From positions 1,118,325 to 1,182,324 of the forward strand of contig NZ_JAACJS010000015.1 in the NCBI RefSeq assembly GCF_009939005.1: a DNA stretch of 64,000 nt, read 5' to 3'. Origin of the DNA: Sediminibacterium roseum (GTDB lineage Bacteria; Bacteroidota; Bacteroidia; Chitinophagales; Chitinophagaceae). This document shows positions 10,122-19,103 of the stretch, in pieces. Every line of letters begins with the position of its first letter. Position 1 is the first letter of the stretch. The notes under the pieces were generated by a model that searched no databases, was not told the DNA's origin, and worked only from the letters and a program-made list of their open reading frames with translations. A program made the position numbers and the translations under genes.

Positions 10122-11339
10122 ATGTCCGCTACCCTATCCAACGAACAGCTCACCAGCATTGCCAACGAATACGGCACGCCGGTGTATGTGTACCATGCAG
10201 AAAAAATAACAGAACAGTTCCATAAACTTCAATCCGCTTTCAGGCAGAGCAAGTCGCGCTTTTTTTATGCCAGCAAGGCCCTTACCAATATCAATATCCT
10301 CAAACACATCCATGCACTGGGTTGCCATGTAGACTGCAGCTCCATCAACGAGGTAAAACTGGCGGTTCTTGCGGGTTTTGAAAAAGAGAATATCCTGTAC
10401 ACCAGCAATGGCATCGCTTTCAGCGAGATCGAAGAGGCGGTGGAACTGGGGGTGAACATCAATATCGACAGCTTATCGAATCTGGAAAAATTCGGAAGAA
10501 AATACGGGCATTCGTACCCGGTAGGCATTCGCCTCAGGCCCAACATCATGGCAGGGGGGCACCTGAAGATTTCTACGGGGCATGAGAAAAGCAAATTCGG
10601 TATCCCGATAGAGCAGCTCGACAATATTCTCGCACTTGTAGAAGCGCATGATATTTTTATTGCCGGCCTGCATGTACATACCGGCAGCGAGATCAAAGAC
10701 GTATCGGTGTTCATGAAAGTGGCCGATATCTTTTTCGACCTCGTTCCCCATTTCAGGGAGCTGGTTTACCTCGACCTTGGCGGCGGCTTCAAGGTTCCGT
10801 ACCGCGAAGACGAGGAAGGCACCGACGTTCCCCTGCTCGGGGAGAAAGTGGCCGAAGCGATGCAGCGGCTTAAAGATGCCTACAACCGCGATTTTGAAGC
10901 ATGGTTTGAGCCGGGAAAATTCCTTGTTAGTGAATGTGGTTACTTTATTACGCAGGTAAATGTGATGAAACAATCAGGAAACACCACGTTTGCGGGTGTA
11001 AACAGCGGGTTCAACCACCTCATCAGGCCGATGTTCTATGAATCCTACCACCGTATTGCCAATATTTCAAACCCGGATGCGCCAATCCATACTTATACCA
11101 TCACCGGGAACATCTGCGAAACGGATACGTTTGCGGCCGACAGGCAACTGCCGGAAGTACGCGAGGGCGACCTGCTGGTGTTCTACAACGCAGGCGCCTA
11201 TGGTTTTGAAATGGGAAGCAATTACAATTCCAGGTTTAAACCGGCACAGGTTTTGGTTATCAAAGGACAGCCGCACCTCATCGGTAAAAGGGATACCTTC
11301 GAAGATCTGCTGCGCAACCAGGTGGAAATAACTTTTTAA
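10122..11339 (+). CDS. lysA: Diaminopimelate decarboxylase (fold type III PLP)
   Basis: Decarboxylates meso-diaminopimelate to lysine in the cytosol, the last step of lysine biosynthesis. It has 405 residues, normal for LysA. PLP lysine K52 lies in FFYASKALTN. Other hallmarks are HVHTGSE, the phosphate-binding DLGGGF, EPGKFLV, and the substrate Cys/Asp motif GNICETD. I chose the ATG at 10122 (MSATLSNEQL): the longer in-frame start falls inside the upstream terminator. The next gene starts 6 nt after its stop, so the two are probably cotranscribed. Confidence 0.93.
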   Translation: MSATLSNEQLTSIANEYGTPVYVYHAEKITEQFHKLQSAFRQSKSRFFYASKALTNINILKHIHALGCHVDCSSINEVKLAVLAGFEKENILYTSNGIAFSEIEEAVELGVNINIDSLSNLEKFGRKYGHSYPVGIRLRPNIMAGGHLKISTGHEKSKFGIPIEQLDNILALVEAHDIFIAGLHVHTGSEIKDVSVFMKVADIFFDLVPHFRELVYLDLGGGFKVPYREDEEGTDVPLLGEKVAEAMQRLKDAYNRDFEAWFEPGKFLVSECGYFITQVNVMKQSGNTTFAGVNSGFNHLIRPMFYESYHRIANISNPDAPIHTYTITGNICETDTFAADRQLPEVREGDLLVFYNAGAYGFEMGSNYNSRFKPAQVLVIKGQPHLIGKRDTFEDLLRNQVEITF

Positions 11340-11345
11340 CGTACC

Positions 11346-12116
11346 ATGATCGAAATAAAGAACATACACAAACAGTTTGGCGAACGGGTTATTCTCGACG
11401 ACATCACTGCTACCATGGAAGCCGGTAAATGCAACCTTATCATCGGCACCAGCGGAAGCGGCAAAACCGTTCTCACCAAGTGCATGGTAGGTTTGTTTGA
11501 ACCCGACAGCGGCGAAATACTTTACGACGGCGTTGACATGATGAAGATGGAAGACGAACAACGCAAACTCCTCCGCCAGCAGATCGGCATGCTTTTCCAG
11601 GGAACGGCGCTGTTTGACTCGATGACGGTTGAGCAGAACGTAACTTTCCCGCTCGACATGTTTACCAAGCTTTCTTCTTCAGAAAAAAAGAAAAGGGTGA
11701 ACGAGGTGCTCGAACGCGTTAAACTGGTAGATGCGAATGCCCGTTTCCCTTCGGAGATCAGCGGCGGTATGAAAAAAAGAGTGGGCATCGCAAGGGCAAT
11801 CGTACTCAACCCCAAGTATTTGTTTTGCGATGAACCCAATTCGGGCCTCGACCCGCAAACATCCCTGGTGATCGATAAACTGATCCAGGAGATCACCCGG
11901 GAGTTCAATACCACCACCATCGTGATCACGCACGACATGAATAGTGTGATGGAGATCGGCGATCACATCGTATACCTCCACAAGGGCCGCAAACAATGGG
12001 AAGGAACCAACAAGGACATCATCTTCAGCAAAGATGAACTGTTGAATAACTTCATCTTTGCATCAGACTTCTTACAGGATGCCAAGCAGATGCGGATGAT
12101 GGGCCATGGCAAGTAA
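11346..12116 (+). CDS. ABC transporter ATP-binding protein, MlaF-like
   Basis: A 256-residue ABC ATPase of the phospholipid / organic-solvent (Mla/Mkl) class, which powers lipid movement between membranes. Walker A GTSGSGKT spans residues 34-41; the signature is EISGGMKKR rather than LSGGQ, as in MlaF; Walker B is YLFCDEPNSGLDP; the switch His is in VITHD. The permease (MlaE) and MCE protein (MlaD) normally encoded nearby are not in this window, so it may pair with a permease encoded elsewhere. It follows lysA by 6 nt. Confidence 0.85.
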   Translation: MIEIKNIHKQFGERVILDDITATMEAGKCNLIIGTSGSGKTVLTKCMVGLFEPDSGEILYDGVDMMKMEDEQRKLLRQQIGMLFQGTALFDSMTVEQNVTFPLDMFTKLSSSEKKKRVNEVLERVKLVDANARFPSEISGGMKKRVGIARAIVLNPKYLFCDEPNSGLDPQTSLVIDKLIQEITREFNTTTIVITHDMNSVMEIGDHIVYLHKGRKQWEGTNKDIIFSKDELLNNFIFASDFLQDAKQMRMMGHGK

Positions 12117-12188
12117 CATGCCCTGGTCAGAAATTCGGGAACATGGGTTTGATCATTTGGACAACAAAAAGGCAAAGAAACAAGCAAT

Positions 12189-12755
12189 TTGAATCATATG
12201 AAACAACTACTCTCCTTTTTCATTTTGGTTTTGATGATGGGAACGGTATCTGCCCAGAACAACCAGGCAAAAAAAGATGCCACGGCCGCAAACCCGCAGG
12301 TAGAACAGCCTGCGTATAAGAAAGACCCGAAAATGCCGGCCTTCAATATTTTGCTTACAGACAGTACATGGTTCACCAGGGACCAGGTGCCCGTGTCGAA
12401 ATACGATCACACGTTCATCATTTACTTCTCGCCCGACTGTGGGCATTGCCAGCACGAAGCAACCGAGATCGTGAAAAACATGGACAGCCTCAAAAACGCA
12501 TTCTTTGTTTTTGTGGCCTATAAACCGCTGGAAGACATCAAAGGCTTCGCATCTTACTACAAACTCGACCAGTTTGCCAATGTACGCGTGGGCCGCGATC
12601 CGCAATACTTTATTCCCTCATTTTTCCGCGTAACCCGGACGCCGTTCGTGGTTTTGTACAATAAGCAGGGTTTGCTGGAAAAAGTATTTGACCCCGAGGT
12701 AACGGAAGTTCCGGAGGCAAGGGATCTGATCAGGCTGGTTTACGGTGGTAAATAG
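12189..12755 (+). CDS. Exported thioredoxin-fold (TlpA/ResA-like) protein
   Basis: A 188-residue periplasmic protein: signal peptide about 1-22 (ends SAQ), a Lys/Ala/Pro-rich linker to about 50, then a thioredoxin-like domain with the redox motif C84-G-H-C87 (FSPDCGHCQHE) and a cis-Pro region TRTPFVVLY. Likely a thiol-disulfide oxidoreductase or redox-linked folding factor in the periplasm. Start may be residue 1 or Met4 (12198); either keeps the signal peptide. It stands alone between the MlaF-like gene and mdh. Confidence 0.8.
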   Translation: MNHMKQLLSFFILVLMMGTVSAQNNQAKKDATAANPQVEQPAYKKDPKMPAFNILLTDSTWFTRDQVPVSKYDHTFIIYFSPDCGHCQHEATEIVKNMDSLKNAFFVFVAYKPLEDIKGFASYYKLDQFANVRVGRDPQYFIPSFFRVTRTPFVVLYNKQGLLEKVFDPEVTEVPEARDLIRLVYGGK

Positions 12756-12871
12756 GCCTTACCTGTGAGCCAGCGGTTTATAGTGGCATTTGGAATTTGA
12801 AGGATGCCCCGCCGTCAAAGGCCCGCGGCTAAATTTCCCTCATCCCGAAAGTTTCCGATCCATCCAACCCC

Positions 12872-12879
12872 TACCTTTG
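12872..12879 (+). promoter_or_regulatory. -7 promoter element of mdh
   Basis: TACCTTTG matches TAnnTTTG, 40 nt upstream of the mdh ATG. The -33 region is not a clear TTTG. Confidence 0.5.
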
Positions 12880-12918
12880 CAGCGTCAAAAAATTCTTCCC
12901 TAATTAAAATAGCTTTTT

Positions 12919-13848
12919 ATGAAAGTAACTGTTGTAGGTGCCGGTGCCGTAGGTGCTACCTGTGCCGATAATATCGCCCGTGCGCAACTGGCCGATGAAT
13001 TGGTTTTACTCGATATCAAAGAAGGTTTTGCAGAAGGCAAGGCACAGGATATGATGCAGACAGCAGCCCTACTCGGTTTCGATACCCGTATCTCGGGAAG
13101 CACGAACGACTATGCCAAAACAGCAAAGTCTGATGTAGTGGTGATCACTTCAGGTTTGCCGCGCAAACCCGGTATGACACGCGAAGAACTCATCGGTACC
13201 AATGCAGGCATCGTAAAAGGCGTTACCGAAAACATCCTCAAACATTCCCCGGATGCGATCATCATCGTGATCAGCAACCCAATGGATACCATGACCTACC
13301 TTGCCCTGCAATCGACCGGTTTGCCAAAAAACCGCATCATTGGTATGGGTGGTACCTTAGACAGCGCACGTTTCAAATACCAGCTCAGCACACACCTGGG
13401 ATGCAGTCCGGCAGACCTCAACGCAGTTGTGGTAGGTGGCCATGGCGACACAACCATGATCCCCTTGATCCGCCTCGCAACATGGAACAGCGTTCCGGTA
13501 TCCCGTTTCCTGAGCGAAGAACAGCAAAAACAGATCGTTGCTGATACAATGGTAGGCGGCGCAACACTTACCAAACTGCTCGGAACCTCCGCATGGTATG
13601 CACCGGGCGCAGCAGGCGCTGCGTTGGTAGAAGCCATCGTTCGCGACGAGAAAAAATTATTTACCTGCTGTGTGAGCCTCGAAGGCGAATATGGCCAGAA
13701 GGATATCTGCCTCGGCGTTCCTGTAGTGATCGGCCGCAACGGATGGGAAAAAATCCTCGACTTCGGACTCAACGAAGAAGAACAGGCCCTCTTCAATAAA
13801 AGCGCAGAAGCTGTTAGAAGCATGAACGATGTGTTGAAGACCTTATAA
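12919..13848 (+). CDS. mdh: Malate dehydrogenase (LDH-like type)
   Basis: NAD-dependent interconversion of malate and oxaloacetate in the TCA cycle. It has 309 residues of the LDH-like MDH subgroup. The Rossmann motif GAGAVG spans 7-12 and Asp32 follows strand 2 (NAD preference). Substrate arginines are R82 and R88 in PRKPGMTREE, with R151; the catalytic pair is D148 and H175 (GGHGDTT). Arg82 in the specificity loop supports malate rather than lactate. It is monocistronic with a promoter element at 12872 and a terminator at 13871. Confidence 0.95.
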   Translation: MKVTVVGAGAVGATCADNIARAQLADELVLLDIKEGFAEGKAQDMMQTAALLGFDTRISGSTNDYAKTAKSDVVVITSGLPRKPGMTREELIGTNAGIVKGVTENILKHSPDAIIIVISNPMDTMTYLALQSTGLPKNRIIGMGGTLDSARFKYQLSTHLGCSPADLNAVVVGGHGDTTMIPLIRLATWNSVPVSRFLSEEQQKQIVADTMVGGATLTKLLGTSAWYAPGAAGAALVEAIVRDEKKLFTCCVSLEGEYGQKDICLGVPVVIGRNGWEKILDFGLNEEEQALFNKSAEAVRSMNDVLKTL

Positions 13849-13870
13849 TTCGGGTGTACATTTTTGAGAA

Positions 13871-13898
13871 TCCTCCTGCATGCAGGGGGATTTTTTTT
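13871..13898 (+). terminator. Rho-independent terminator of mdh
   Basis: Stem TCCTCCTGCA / TGCAGGGGGA (one G-T pair) followed by eight T, starting 22 nt after the mdh stop. Confidence 0.85.
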
Positions 13899-13984
13899 GC
13901 CACAGATTTCACAGAAGAACACAGATGTTGTCGCGAAGATCGATCACACCGAAACCATCTGTGTTCTTCTGTGAAATCTGTGGC
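13899..13984. repeat. Perfect 29-bp inverted repeat (CACAGAT-type element)
   Basis: Left arm 13899-13927 and right arm 13956-13984 are exact reverse complements around a 28-nt loop. Each arm contains CACAGATTTCACAG followed by AACACAGATG. The wording resembles the dispersed CACAGATT-type intergenic repeats common in this phylum. Confidence 0.9.
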
Positions 13985-14160
13985 GAAAATTGTGATCACA
14001 TAAACATGTGGTTGGCGCTGGTAAGGCTCCTGCTTCAGGTAATACCCATCCTTTTTTTTCTGCCGCTCATCCCATCTTTGCGGCTTTCCATCCTCAATCA
14101 CATATCCGTACTGTAACATTTGGATGTCCTTTGCGTCACATTAGCACAAAAATTAACAAT

Positions 14161-16581
14161 ATGAGACGTTTATCGTTAGCAGTATTATCAGTACTGGCAT
14201 TTATCATACAGGGATCTGCACAAGGCAGGGCAACTGTTTCAGGCGAGGTTAAGGACCACAACGGGAAGGCATTACAATCTGTTACCGTATCGCTCCTGGA
14301 AGCGAAAGACAGCAGTCTTGTGAAAGCAGATGTGACCGACGCAGACGGAAAATTCCAGATCGTGTCAACCAAAAACGGAAAGTTCCTGCTGAGTTATTCT
14401 ATCGTGGGATACGATAAGAAATTCTCGGATGCTTTTGAGATCAGCGGGCAAAATTTCGCGGCAGCTGCTGCATCACTCACGCTCACTTCCAAAAAATTGC
14501 AGGATGTTACGGTTACATCACGCAAACCAATGATAGAGATCAAGGCAGACAAAACCATTTTCAATGTTGAGGCCAGCATCAATGCAACCGGGAGCAATGC
14601 CCTCGAATTGCTGCAGAAAAGCCCGGGCATACAGGTAGACAACAACGAAAACATTTCGATGAAAGGAAAATCGGGTGTAAAGGTCTACATCGATGGCAAA
14701 CCCACCCAGCTCAACGCAAAGGATCTTGCCGCCTACCTCAAAGGCATCAACAGCAACGATGTTGAGGCAATAGAAATGATCAGCAACCCCAGCGCCAAAT
14801 ACGATGCAAGCGGCAATGCGGGCATCATCAACATCCGCCTGAAAAAGAATAAAAAATTCGGCACCAACGGAAGCGTAACAACAGGTTTTGTACAGGGCGT
14901 TACACCAAAAGGCAACGGTTCTGTAAACCTCAATTACCGCGATAAAAAAGTAAACCTCTTCGGCAATGTAGGCGGACATGTAGGGAAGTATGAGAACGGG
15001 CTGGATCTGTACAGGGTACAAAAAGATTCTATCTACGATCAGCACAGCATCAACGCGAGTTATAACAAGAACATGAACGTGAAAGCCGGTGCCGATTTTT
15101 TTGTTGATTCCAAAAACACCCTCGGGTTTCTTGTAACAACAAACCTGGGCGATAACGACTGGAGCAGCATCAGCAACACGCGTGTGTTCTACAAACCAAC
15201 CAATGCTTACGTAAAAACATTACAGGCATTCAACACCATACCGGGCAGCAGGAACAATTTCAATTCGAACATCAACTAACGTTATGCAGATACGGCGGGG
15301 AAAGAGATCAACTTCGACGCAGACTACGGACTGTTCCGTGGCGTGGGCCGCAGTTTTCAGCCGAACTATTATTTAGACAATGCGGGTTCTACTTTGTACT
15401 CGGTGATCAACCGAAACTACACGCCTACTGATATCGACATCTATACAGCAAAAGTGGATGTTGAACTGCCAAAATGGAAAGGCAAATTCGGCTACGGCGC
15501 AAAGATCTCTTATGTGAAGACCACCAACACATTCGATTTCTTTAACGATGTGAGCGGCGTTCCGGTAAAACAACTCAACAGGAGCAACAGCTTTACCTAC
15601 AAGGAAAATGTAAACGCTGCGTACGTGAACTACCAGCGCCAGTTCAACCCGAAATGGAGCCTGCAAACAGGTTTGCGTCTCGAACAAACCAACAACGAAG
15701 GCATCCTTACAAGGGCAGATGGCATTATCCAGGCCGATAATACGGTGAAAAGAAATTACCTCGATTTCTTCCCCAGCGCCGCGTTGACATGGAACGTGAA
15801 CGACAAGAACGCGTTGAACCTCACCTACAGCCGCAGGATAGACAGGCCAAGTTACCAGGACCTGAACCCTTTTGAAAACAAACTCGACGAGTTGACCTAC
15901 GAAAAAGGAAATGCTTTTCTGCGCCCGCAATACACAGACAACATCGAGCTCACCCATACCTGGAAATCGATGATCAATACAACGTTCGGTTTTGCGCATG
16001 TGAAAGATTATGCTACACAAACAACGGATACCGCAAACAATGCAACGTTTATACAGCAGAAGAACCTGGCCACACAAGACATCATCAGCTTCAGCATCGG
16101 GTCGCCTTTGCCGATCGCAAAATGGTGGAACGGGTACGCAAATTTCTGGGCCAATTACCAAATGTTCAAAGGGCAGATCGGCGCAAACTCGATCAACACG
16201 AATATCGCCCAGTATGGTGCATACATGCAACACACATTCACACTGGGCCACGATTACGCAGCAGAGATAAGCGGCTGGTTCAACGGCCCTTCCATCTGGG
16301 GCGCCACCTGGAAAACAAAACCACAGGGCGGTGTTGATGCAGGTATACAGAAACAGTTGTTCGATAAAAAAGCAACTTTGAAAGTTTCGGTAACAGACAT
16401 CTTCCACACAAGCCCATGGACAGCTGTAAGCGATTTTGGCGGCTTGTACGTAAGCGGCGGCGGACGCTGGGAGAGCCAAACACTCCGCGTGAGCTTCACC
16501 TATCGCTTTGGAAGCAACCAGGTGAAATCTGCAAGGCAAAGACAGACAGGTTTGGAAAGCGAAACGAAAAGAATCAAGTAA
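14161..16581 (+). pseudogene. Outer-membrane beta-barrel receptor-like protein, interrupted by one in-frame TAA
   Basis: One reading frame of about 806 codons is split by a single TAA at 15277-15279; the sequence before and after is in the same frame and continues the same domain. Order: signal peptide (about 1-20), carboxypeptidase-regulatory-like domain (about 24-105), a TonB-plug-like domain (about 120-225; LLQKSPGIQVDNN, VYIDGKPTQL, IEMISNPSAKYDASG), then a beta-barrel of the OMP_b-brl_3 kind to the C-terminus. At the break the text reads FNSNIN-stop-RYADTAGKEINFDADYG, where family members usually have Tyr. A one-base change (TAC or TAT to TAA) explains it. A truncated 372-residue product would lack most of the barrel. 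Confidence 0.85.
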
Positions 16582-16626
16582 AGCACGAATATTTCGCGCC
16601 TAAAAAATAACAGTTGGTTTTTGGGT

Positions 16627-16662
16627 AATCCCTCTGAAAGATCTTTCAGGGGGATTTTTTTT
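16627..16662 (+). terminator. Rho-independent terminator after the barrel gene
   Basis: Stem ATCCCTCTGAAAG / CTTTCAGGGGGAT with one G-T pair, followed by eight T. Confidence 0.8.
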
Positions 16663-16705
16663 GGTGATGTTACCCGTAGCCAATCCCGATACAATTATTG
16701 AAATA

Positions 16706-17758
16706 CTACAAATGAGCGCGAACCAGTTCGTAGATCGCCTGCATGTTGTGTTTTTCCATGCATTTGAAATGCCCGAGCGGGCATTTATCATATCCTATCT
16801 TACTGCAGGGCCTGCACCACAGGTTTTTGACCTCCACCATTTCACTTGGAATATTTGCGTTGCCATAATAAGGCCCCATCCCAAAAGCAGGAACGGTATT
16901 GCCCCATACACTGATCACCGGTTTTTGTAAGGCGGCGGCGATGTGCATCAAACCCGTATCGTGCGTTACGATCACATTTGCGCGGCGCACAAGATCCGCA
17001 CTTTCGTTCAGGCTGAATTTTCCGCAGGAGTTGTAAATCTTTACAGGATCAACCGATGCTATTTCTTTTCCATTCTCTTTGTCTTCCGGCCCTCCCAATA
17101 GCACAACCGGGAACGGGACGGCCGCGCACAATTCTTTCAGTTTGTGAACGGGTAATTTTTTTGTGTTCAATGCCGCGCCTATCACCACACCAACATAACC
17201 ATGTATGTGCGAGATGGGAAGATCGGTATCTTTTATTTTGTCTTTTTCCGGATAAAAATAATCAAGCCCTTTCCCATCGTTCACCACACCAAACGATCTG
17301 AGCGTATCGAGATAACGGTCAACAATGTGAACATCCGGCAGCGTGTTGATTTTTAAGGCCGTTAGCAACCACTTGCGCATGTTGAGCTTGTTGAAAGAAA
17401 AATGCTTTGCCTTTTTCAGCGCCTTCCTGATGCGGAGTGTTCGGATGTTGTGGTGAAGATCGATCACGTAATCGTACTGCTCTTCTTTCAGTTGATGGAT
17501 CATCATATCCCAACTGTCTCCAAGCACATGTATCTTATCGATGTAAGGATTGTGTGCAACAAGCCCGCTGAAACGCTCCTTGGTAAGAAAATGGACCTCC
17601 GCGTTTGCAACCTGCTGTTTTAAACAACGCACCACGGGTGTGGTAAGCACAATATCGCCTATGGACGAAAAACGGATGACGAGGAACCTGACTGGTTTGT
17701 CTTCAAAAGCATTCGCTTCTGAAAGCCCGGTGCTATCCTGTAGTGCCTGTTCCTCCAT
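16706..17758 (-). CDS. Glycosyltransferase family 9 (heptosyltransferase-like)
   Basis: A 350-residue GT-B enzyme of the ADP-heptose:LPS heptosyltransferase family, acting at the inner face of the membrane in lipopolysaccharide core or related glycan assembly. Hallmarks: N-terminal FLVIRFSSIGDIVLTTPV, YDYVIDLHHNIRT, and the C-domain nucleotide-sugar site THDTGLMHIAAALQKP. A cysteine cluster near the end (WCRPCSKIGYDKCPLGHFKC) is typical of Bacteroidota members. It is 24 nt after the MFS gene on the same strand. The exact sugar donor is not readable. Confidence 0.85.
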   Translation of the reverse strand: MEEQALQDSTGLSEANAFEDKPVRFLVIRFSSIGDIVLTTPVVRCLKQQVANAEVHFLTKERFSGLVAHNPYIDKIHVLGDSWDMMIHQLKEEQYDYVIDLHHNIRTLRIRKALKKAKHFSFNKLNMRKWLLTALKINTLPDVHIVDRYLDTLRSFGVVNDGKGLDYFYPEKDKIKDTDLPISHIHGYVGVVIGAALNTKKLPVHKLKELCAAVPFPVVLLGGPEDKENGKEIASVDPVKIYNSCGKFSLNESADLVRRANVIVTHDTGLMHIAAALQKPVISVWGNTVPAFGMGPYYGNANIPSEMVEVKNLWCRPCSKIGYDKCPLGHFKCMEKHNMQAIYELVRAHL

Positions 17759-17782
17759 TTTGTTTTTTTTGCTTTTGCGAAG

Positions 17783-19048
17783 CTAAATTGTTTGTTCGGT
17801 TAATTCGCCTTCCACGTAGTTAAGGTCTTTGTGAAAAGTTTCTTCCGTAAAATAAAATGCGACCAGTGTGATCACCATCACGATCGCTCCCGTGATCACA
17901 CCGCTCTTGATCAACGGCCAGCCCCATGATTTCTGGAACAGGTCTAGAAACATCATATTGATCAACGGCAACGACCCGCGCACCATATTGGGCACGGTTG
18001 TGGCCGCGGTGGCGCGGAGGTTGGTGCCAAACTGTTCTGCACCCATGGTAATAAAGATGGCCCAGAAACCCGTGCTGAAACCGAGGAGCCCGCAGATAAG
18101 GTACATTCTGTCGTCGCTGTTGTTGTAACTGCTGAAGAACACAAACAATGTGGCAATGCACAAAAGGTAAAAACACAGCAATGCTTTTTTACGGCTCCTG
18201 AAATACTGGCTCACGAGACCGATCAAAATATCCCCGATCGCGATGCCTACGTAAGCATACATGATCGCCCTGCCGCTTTCAATGTGGTTGTCGCCATACA
18301 TTTCTTTTGCAAAACGGTTGCTGTAATTCACCAGAACGCCGATCACATACCAGGTTGGCAAACCGATCAAGATGGCAAGAATGTATTTCCTGAAGCGTGT
18401 GGCATTGGTAAAGAACGCAAGGATGTTTCCGCGTTGCACATTGGCCTGTTGTTTAACGGCATTGAACATACCGCTCTCGGCAACGGAGATACGGAGGATC
18501 AATAGAACAATGCCCAACCCGCCGCCGATCTTGTAGCACAATCTCCAATCGCCCGTTGCCTTGAAAATAAAATAGGCAAACACGGCGCCAAACAAACCAA
18601 CCCCTGCCACCAGTGATGTGCCAACGCCTCTTTTGTCTTTGGGCAGCAACTCGCTCACAAGTGTGATGCCCGCACCAAGTTCGCCCGCCAGGCCTATGCC
18701 TGCAACAAATCTTGCCCATTTGTATTGATCAACGGTTTGCACATAACCCGTTACAAAATTGGCAACGGAATACAAGGCGATCGATCCGAAGAGAACACTT
18801 AGCCTTCCTTTCTTGTCGCCAATGGTTCCCCATATCACTCCGCCGATCAGCAAACCAACCATCTGCCAGTTGATGATCTTCGCGCTTGCCGCAAGCACCT
18901 GCACCTTATCGGTTAACACAACACCGAGGTCTTTCAGGCTCGGCTCACGAACGATGGTGAACAGCAGCAGGTCGTATATATCAACAAAATAACCAAGCGC
19001 AGCAACGATCACGGGAATGGAGAAGATGCCGAATTCTTTTTTGCTCAT
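17783..19048 (-). CDS. MFS transporter (paralogue A)
   Basis: A 421-residue major facilitator with about 12 membrane helices. Motif A is GDKKGRLSVLFGS; the second half carries SRKKALL. LAGELGAGITLVSELLPKDKRG (in helices 4-5) resembles the sialate/metabolite-proton symporter branch, but substrate cannot be assigned. It is close to the next upstream gene (19104-20339) in length and motifs, so the pair is a tandem duplication. It is probably in one operon with that gene, DedA and the glycosyltransferase. Confidence 0.82.
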   Translation of the reverse strand: MSKKEFGIFSIPVIVAALGYFVDIYDLLLFTIVREPSLKDLGVVLTDKVQVLAASAKIINWQMVGLLIGGVIWGTIGDKKGRLSVLFGSIALYSVANFVTGYVQTVDQYKWARFVAGIGLAGELGAGITLVSELLPKDKRGVGTSLVAGVGLFGAVFAYFIFKATGDWRLCYKIGGGLGIVLLILRISVAESGMFNAVKQQANVQRGNILAFFTNATRFRKYILAILIGLPTWYVIGVLVNYSNRFAKEMYGDNHIESGRAIMYAYVGIAIGDILIGLVSQYFRSRKKALLCFYLLCIATLFVFFSSYNNSDDRMYLICGLLGFSTGFWAIFITMGAEQFGTNLRATAATTVPNMVRGSLPLINMMFLDLFQKSWGWPLIKSGVITGAIVMVITLVAFYFTEETFHKDLNYVEGELTEQTI

Positions 19049-19103
19049 GGGTTTCTGGTTTGTGAGTTGTTAAACTTGTATCCTGTATGCTTGTTTCTTC
19101 CCT

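Larger units (their letters stand above)
13849..14160. other. mdh to barrel-gene intergenic region
   Basis: 312 bp with no supported gene. It holds the mdh terminator (13871-13898), a large perfect inverted repeat (13899-13984), and presumably the promoter of the barrel pseudogene near 14120. Confidence 0.7.

Noticed and set aside
15373..16539. 388-codon minus-strand frame opposite the barrel gene
   Set aside because: The plus strand reads as a beta-barrel with strong family motifs; the antisense frame has Cys-rich low-quality sequence and no motifs.
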